DNA of 16,302 nt, from assembly GCA_003485015.1 (NCBI GenBank), contig DNCN01000049.1, forward strand, positions 1 to 16,302, given 5' to 3'. The notes below the pieces were generated by a model. It worked only from the letters and a program-made list of their open reading frames with translations, made no database searches and was not told the DNA's origin. Source of the stretch: a bacterium. Lineage in GTDB: Bacteria; UBA9089. Positions 13,291 through 16,302 of the stretch are shown one piece after another; positions within the stretch are counted from its first letter, which is position 1, and each line of letters begins with the position of its first letter. The position numbers were made by a program, and so were the translations under genes.

Positions 13291-15069
13291 ATGGGTTATT
13301 ATGAGGTCAATCTGAGCTTACTCTCCCAAAGAGAACCTGAATTAGTTAAGCGACTTGAAAGGGTGGGGAAAAATGGTCTTTCTCTTTGTCCTCCTATAGA
13401 GAAGGTCACTTTTAATGTAGGACCAGAGATCGCAAGGGCCAATACCGTTGCTATCCTTGGTTTTGGAAATGGGTTTCATGTCAAAGAAGTTTTGAAGAAC
13501 ATCAACAAGAAGACCTTTGTTCTGGTTATTGATCCTGATATCGAGGGCTTCAAGCAAGTCCTATCCCTGAGTGATTTTACATCCCTCATTTCTTCTGACC
13601 AACTCTCCTTATCCATTGGCGAAGACCCTCTTTCGGCCACCCAGAGAAGGCTCGATCAGTTTTACAAGATCAACACCATCAGCCAGATAGAGCTCATCCC
13701 TTATCCACCAGCCCTAGCGCGGCATAAAACCTACTTTAAAGAGATCATCGGCCATCTTAAGGATGCAGCCAATGGCGCCTCCCAGAACAAGGTCACCTTA
13801 ACCAAATTTGTCCCTTTGTGGCAAGAGAATCTCCTCCTAAACCTTCCTTCAATGATTGGATACCCTGGGATAGATACCCTCCGGGGAAGGTTCAGGGATA
13901 CCCCTAGTATTGTCGTTGGCGCCGGACCTTCTCTGGATAGGGACATAGAAAGACTTCAAGAGGCCAAAGGTAAGGCTTTGATCATCGCCTGCGATACAGC
14001 CTTAAAGTCTCTTCTATCCAAGGGAATAGAGCCAGACCTAGTCGTCTCCCTTGATGGTAGCGAGGAGAACTACCAGCACTTCCAAGAGGTGGGAGTGAGA
14101 AAGACAGCTTTAGTGGCTGTCTCCATCACCTATCCCAAGATCATCCAGTCCTTCTCTGGTCCGATCTTCATGGCCGATTTCATCCATCCTCTTAATCAAT
14201 GGTTCTCTTCCTTTATTGGAGAGAAGGGGTATCTTAAGAGCGGTGGTTCAGTAGCAACTGCCTGTTTTGACTTGGCAAGACAAATGGGTTGCAATCCTAT
14301 CATGTTTGTTGGCCTGGATCTCTGTTTTAATGGAGGTATGACCCACTCATCCGGCTCTTCTTATATAGAAGAGATGCTCAAAGGGGTAGATAAATTCCAT
14401 ACCTTAGAGATGATGCACCGAGAAAGGATTCAGAACGAAGAGAATTTTTGGATTGACGGGACCAACGCAGAGAAGGTGCTCACCTCTAGTAAATACTTGA
14501 CCTATTTACGCTGGCTTGAATCAGAAATAGCTGTAAATCCAGAGCGGACCTTCATCAATGCTACCCTAGGCGGGGCAAAGATTAAAGGTGCCTCTACGAT
14601 GAGTATCAAAGAGGTGATTGAGGCTCTGGGTCCTCGAATTGAGATTGAGAAGATCCTCGGAGAGGCCCATACGGGTTATTGCCCCCCTTCTTCAATCCTT
14701 CTACACTTAGCCTTAGGAAAAGTAATTGAAGAGTATAAAGCAATCTATAAGACCTCAACCCTGGGGGTAAGTCTCTCTCAGAGATTGGAGTCTCTCCTTG
14801 AAGAAAGGAATGACCCCAAGGACCTCTTTAAAGAGCTGAATTCACTCTACTGTGGGATCATTGGGCGAAGAAGCTTCATGCAGATTGCAAGGCTCAACCT
14901 TGAACCACTCCTATGCCGAATGGAGGAGGAAGAGGGTGACAAAAGAGACCCTTCAGTTAGAGTTAGGATGTGTAAAAACTTCTTCTCCTCGATCGCCCGA
15001 TATTGCAAAGAGAGTATTGAACAGTTTACTCGTACAAGAGATGACCTTAAGATGTTATGTCCCAGATAG
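13291..15069 (+). CDS. Maf/DUF115 motility-associated glycosyltransferase
   Basis: A 592-aa cytoplasmic protein of the motility-associated factor family (MAF_flag10/DUF115). Members glycosylate flagellin with pseudaminic or legionaminic acid-type sugars in Campylobacter, Aeromonas, Clostridium and others. The family core is clear: PSIVVGAGPSLDRDI with GAGPSL at 210-215, ACDTALKSLL (233-242), PDLVVSLDG, GGSVATACFDLARQMGC (318-334) and FVGLDLCF (339-346). The N-terminal third (ILGFGNGFHVKEVL) resembles the nucleotide-binding-like N-terminal domain of these proteins, and the C-terminal 150 residues are helical. No signal peptide or membrane segment is seen. ATG 13291 is the first in-frame start; its ribosome-binding sequence (AGAGAG) is weak, suggesting coupling to flgE3. 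The 3' end overlaps the acetyltransferase gene by 13 bases. The sugar and acceptor cannot be read from sequence. Confidence 0.85.
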   Translation: MGYYEVNLSLLSQREPELVKRLERVGKNGLSLCPPIEKVTFNVGPEIARANTVAILGFGNGFHVKEVLKNINKKTFVLVIDPDIEGFKQVLSLSDFTSLISSDQLSLSIGEDPLSATQRRLDQFYKINTISQIELIPYPPALARHKTYFKEIIGHLKDAANGASQNKVTLTKFVPLWQENLLLNLPSMIGYPGIDTLRGRFRDTPSIVVGAGPSLDRDIERLQEAKGKALIIACDTALKSLLSKGIEPDLVVSLDGSEENYQHFQEVGVRKTALVAVSITYPKIIQSFSGPIFMADFIHPLNQWFSSFIGEKGYLKSGGSVATACFDLARQMGCNPIMFVGLDLCFNGGMTHSSGSSYIEEMLKGVDKFHTLEMMHRERIQNEENFWIDGTNAEKVLTSSKYLTYLRWLESEIAVNPERTFINATLGGAKIKGASTMSIKEVIEALGPRIEIEKILGEAHTGYCPPSSILLHLALGKVIEEYKAIYKTSTLGVSLSQRLESLLEERNDPKDLFKELNSLYCGIIGRRSFMQIARLNLEPLLCRMEEEEGDKRDPSVRVRMCKNFFSSIARYCKESIEQFTRTRDDLKMLCPR

Positions 15070-16037
15070 TCTGTTTGTGTCAAGAAGACCTACTCGAGGC
15101 AAGACCACTCATTGATAACTACCCCTTCCTTCCCTATCGACAGATCGAGGGCCTAAGCAGAAAGGCCCTGAGTGAGTTTCTCCTCGCAGAATTGAGAGAT
15201 ATCCTAACCAATGGTTATGTCGGTGTCTTTAAAGAGGCAGGTGGGCTTAAGGGAATCGTCTCCTTAAAAGAACTGCCATGGGATTCAAATGTCTTTGGCC
15301 TGCAGATGGGTAGGATAGCCCATTTGATTGGACCATCAGACTATAAAGAATCCTTATCTATATGTAACTTACTCTTGGCTTTTATCTTACAGGTTTCAAA
15401 AGAGAAGGGAATCCGACATCTCTACCTCAGGGTGGATACGGACGATTTGGCCCTCATCCATAGTGTGGAGGAGGTCGGCTTCCGGTTAATGGACTCTATC
15501 GTCATCTCTATCTTCGATCTGTCTTGGCCTCTGAAGAGCATGTCAAACCAAGGAATAGTGATCAGGGCTCACCAGGAAGGGGACTTAGAAAGAGTGAATC
15601 AGATGGCCAATGGGCTATTCAACTTTGGCCGTTTCCATACTGACCCAAACCTCTCAGATGAGAAGTGCAATGAACTCTACCTCAAATGGATAGAGCGAGA
15701 TTTCCAGGGCTACGCTGATACTATCCTTGTCTCGGAGATAGATGGGATAGTTAATGGTTTTGTTATCTGCCTTATAGACAGAGACTTTGAACTGTACTTC
15801 AAGAAGAGGCTCGGAGTAATCGACCTTGTTGGTGTTTCACGCCAGGCACAGGGTAGGGGAGTGGGAAGCTTGCTTCTCAACTCTGCCCTAAAGTGGTTTA
15901 AAGAAGAGAGGGTAGATCTTGTAAAGGCTGGTACGATGATCAAGAATTACCAAGCCATAAGGATCTACCAAAAGACTGGATTCAAGATAGTGGGAACGAA
16001 CTTCTCCTTTCACAAATGGCTGGGATGGAAAGATTAA
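15057..16037 (+). CDS. WecD-like GNAT sugar N-acetyltransferase
   Basis: A 326-aa protein with two GNAT-like halves. The N-terminal half has LPWDSNVFGLQMGRI, a block typical of the N-terminus of WecD/RffC, the dTDP-fucosamine acetyltransferase. The C-terminal half has GRFHTDP (191-197) and NELYLKWI, also WecD-like, then the acetyl-CoA-binding loop QAQGRGVG (263-270) and the terminal AIRIYQKTGFKIVG of GNAT enzymes. The likely reaction is transfer of acetyl from acetyl-CoA to the amino group of a nucleotide-linked amino-dideoxy sugar. The overlap with the Maf gene points to a shared transcript and a step in making the sugar that Maf attaches to flagellin, analogous to PseH. Acting on a hook or flagellin protein directly, or on another polysaccharide precursor, is also possible. 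Family call is firm; the substrate is inference. Confidence 0.78.
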   Translation: MSQIVCLCQEDLLEARPLIDNYPFLPYRQIEGLSRKALSEFLLAELRDILTNGYVGVFKEAGGLKGIVSLKELPWDSNVFGLQMGRIAHLIGPSDYKESLSICNLLLAFILQVSKEKGIRHLYLRVDTDDLALIHSVEEVGFRLMDSIVISIFDLSWPLKSMSNQGIVIRAHQEGDLERVNQMANGLFNFGRFHTDPNLSDEKCNELYLKWIERDFQGYADTILVSEIDGIVNGFVICLIDRDFELYFKKRLGVIDLVGVSRQAQGRGVGSLLLNSALKWFKEERVDLVKAGTMIKNYQAIRIYQKTGFKIVGTNFSFHKWLGWKD

Positions 16038-16038
16038 A

Positions 16039-16271
16039 TCCACAGATTTCACAGATTACACAGATTATTTCCAGAAGCAAGGAGCTTTAAGATAAAGCAT
16101 CAAATTCCAAACACCAAAAACCGAATAACGACCCGCTAAGACGGATGCCTCGAAATTCCAATGACTAAAATAACAAACAGGCTTTGAATTTGGGACTTCT
16201 ATTCCCTGTTTTCTGTCATTTGTCTTCTGACTTCCTGAAGTTAATCTGTGAAAATCTGTGTAATCTGTGGA
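16039..16271. repeat. MITE-like inverted-repeat element with 9-bp iterated ends
   Basis: The left end holds three tandem 9-bp units (CACAGATTT, CACAGATTA, CACAGATTA; 16041-16067). The right end has the inverse, TAATCTGTG, AAAATCTGTG, TAATCTGTG (16242-16270), closing on GGA. The roughly 170-base interior has no ORF and contains degraded CCAAA/AATTCC-type sequence. It begins two bases after the stop of the acetyltransferase gene. Similar 'CACAGATT' palindromes are scattered between genes in many uncultivated bacterial genomes. No transposase is present; mobility is inference. The last 31 bases of the window show nothing further. Confidence 0.55.
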
Positions 16272-16302
16272 GCGGATATCTGTGTATTTCGAGGATTAGG
16301 AT

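Overview
The window is a flagellar hook locus from a bacterium I cannot place with confidence. Base composition is moderate (mid-40s % G+C by eye), ribosome-binding sites are strong GGAGG types, and starts are ATG with one GTG. The closing intergenic region carries a degenerate 'CACAGATTA' inverted-repeat element of a kind common in genomes of uncultivated bacteria. FlgD is of the short (~140 aa) type. I see no transposase, tRNA, rRNA, CRISPR array or phage gene.

Layout, all genes on the + strand. 1-1125: an intrinsic terminator for an off-window gene, a sigma-28-type promoter, and a gene-free leader of roughly 780 nt holding four repeated structured elements and a perfect hairpin. 1126-4194: first hook protein gene (called here flgE1). 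4195-4715: leader with two more copies of the structured elements. 4716-7874: second hook gene (flgE2). 7875-8266: leader with a long hairpin and a possible pseudoknot. 8267-9361: fliK, hook-length control. 9362-9619: a sigma-28-type promoter followed at once by an intrinsic terminator. 9620-10042: flgD, hook cap/scaffold. 10328-13255: third hook gene (flgE3), in the usual place after flgD. 13291-15069: a Maf/DUF115 motility-associated glycosyltransferase. 15057-16037: a WecD-like GNAT sugar N-acetyltransferase overlapping it. 16039-16271: a MITE-like inverted-repeat element.

How it fits together: FlgD caps the growing hook, FlgE subunits polymerise under it, and FliK measures the hook and switches export to filament proteins. 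The Maf and GNAT proteins probably belong to glycosylation of filament or hook subunits: the GNAT would acetylate a nucleotide-linked amino sugar and Maf would transfer a nonulosonic acid-type sugar. The striking points are three hook proteins of 975-1052 aa, more than twice the E. coli FlgE length (about 400 aa), with swapped internal modules; and a family of structured intergenic elements (two types, six copies, shared loop AGCCCY closed by GG) confined to the leaders of the two extra hook genes. These elements match no riboswitch class I can recognise and are the best candidate here for something undescribed.
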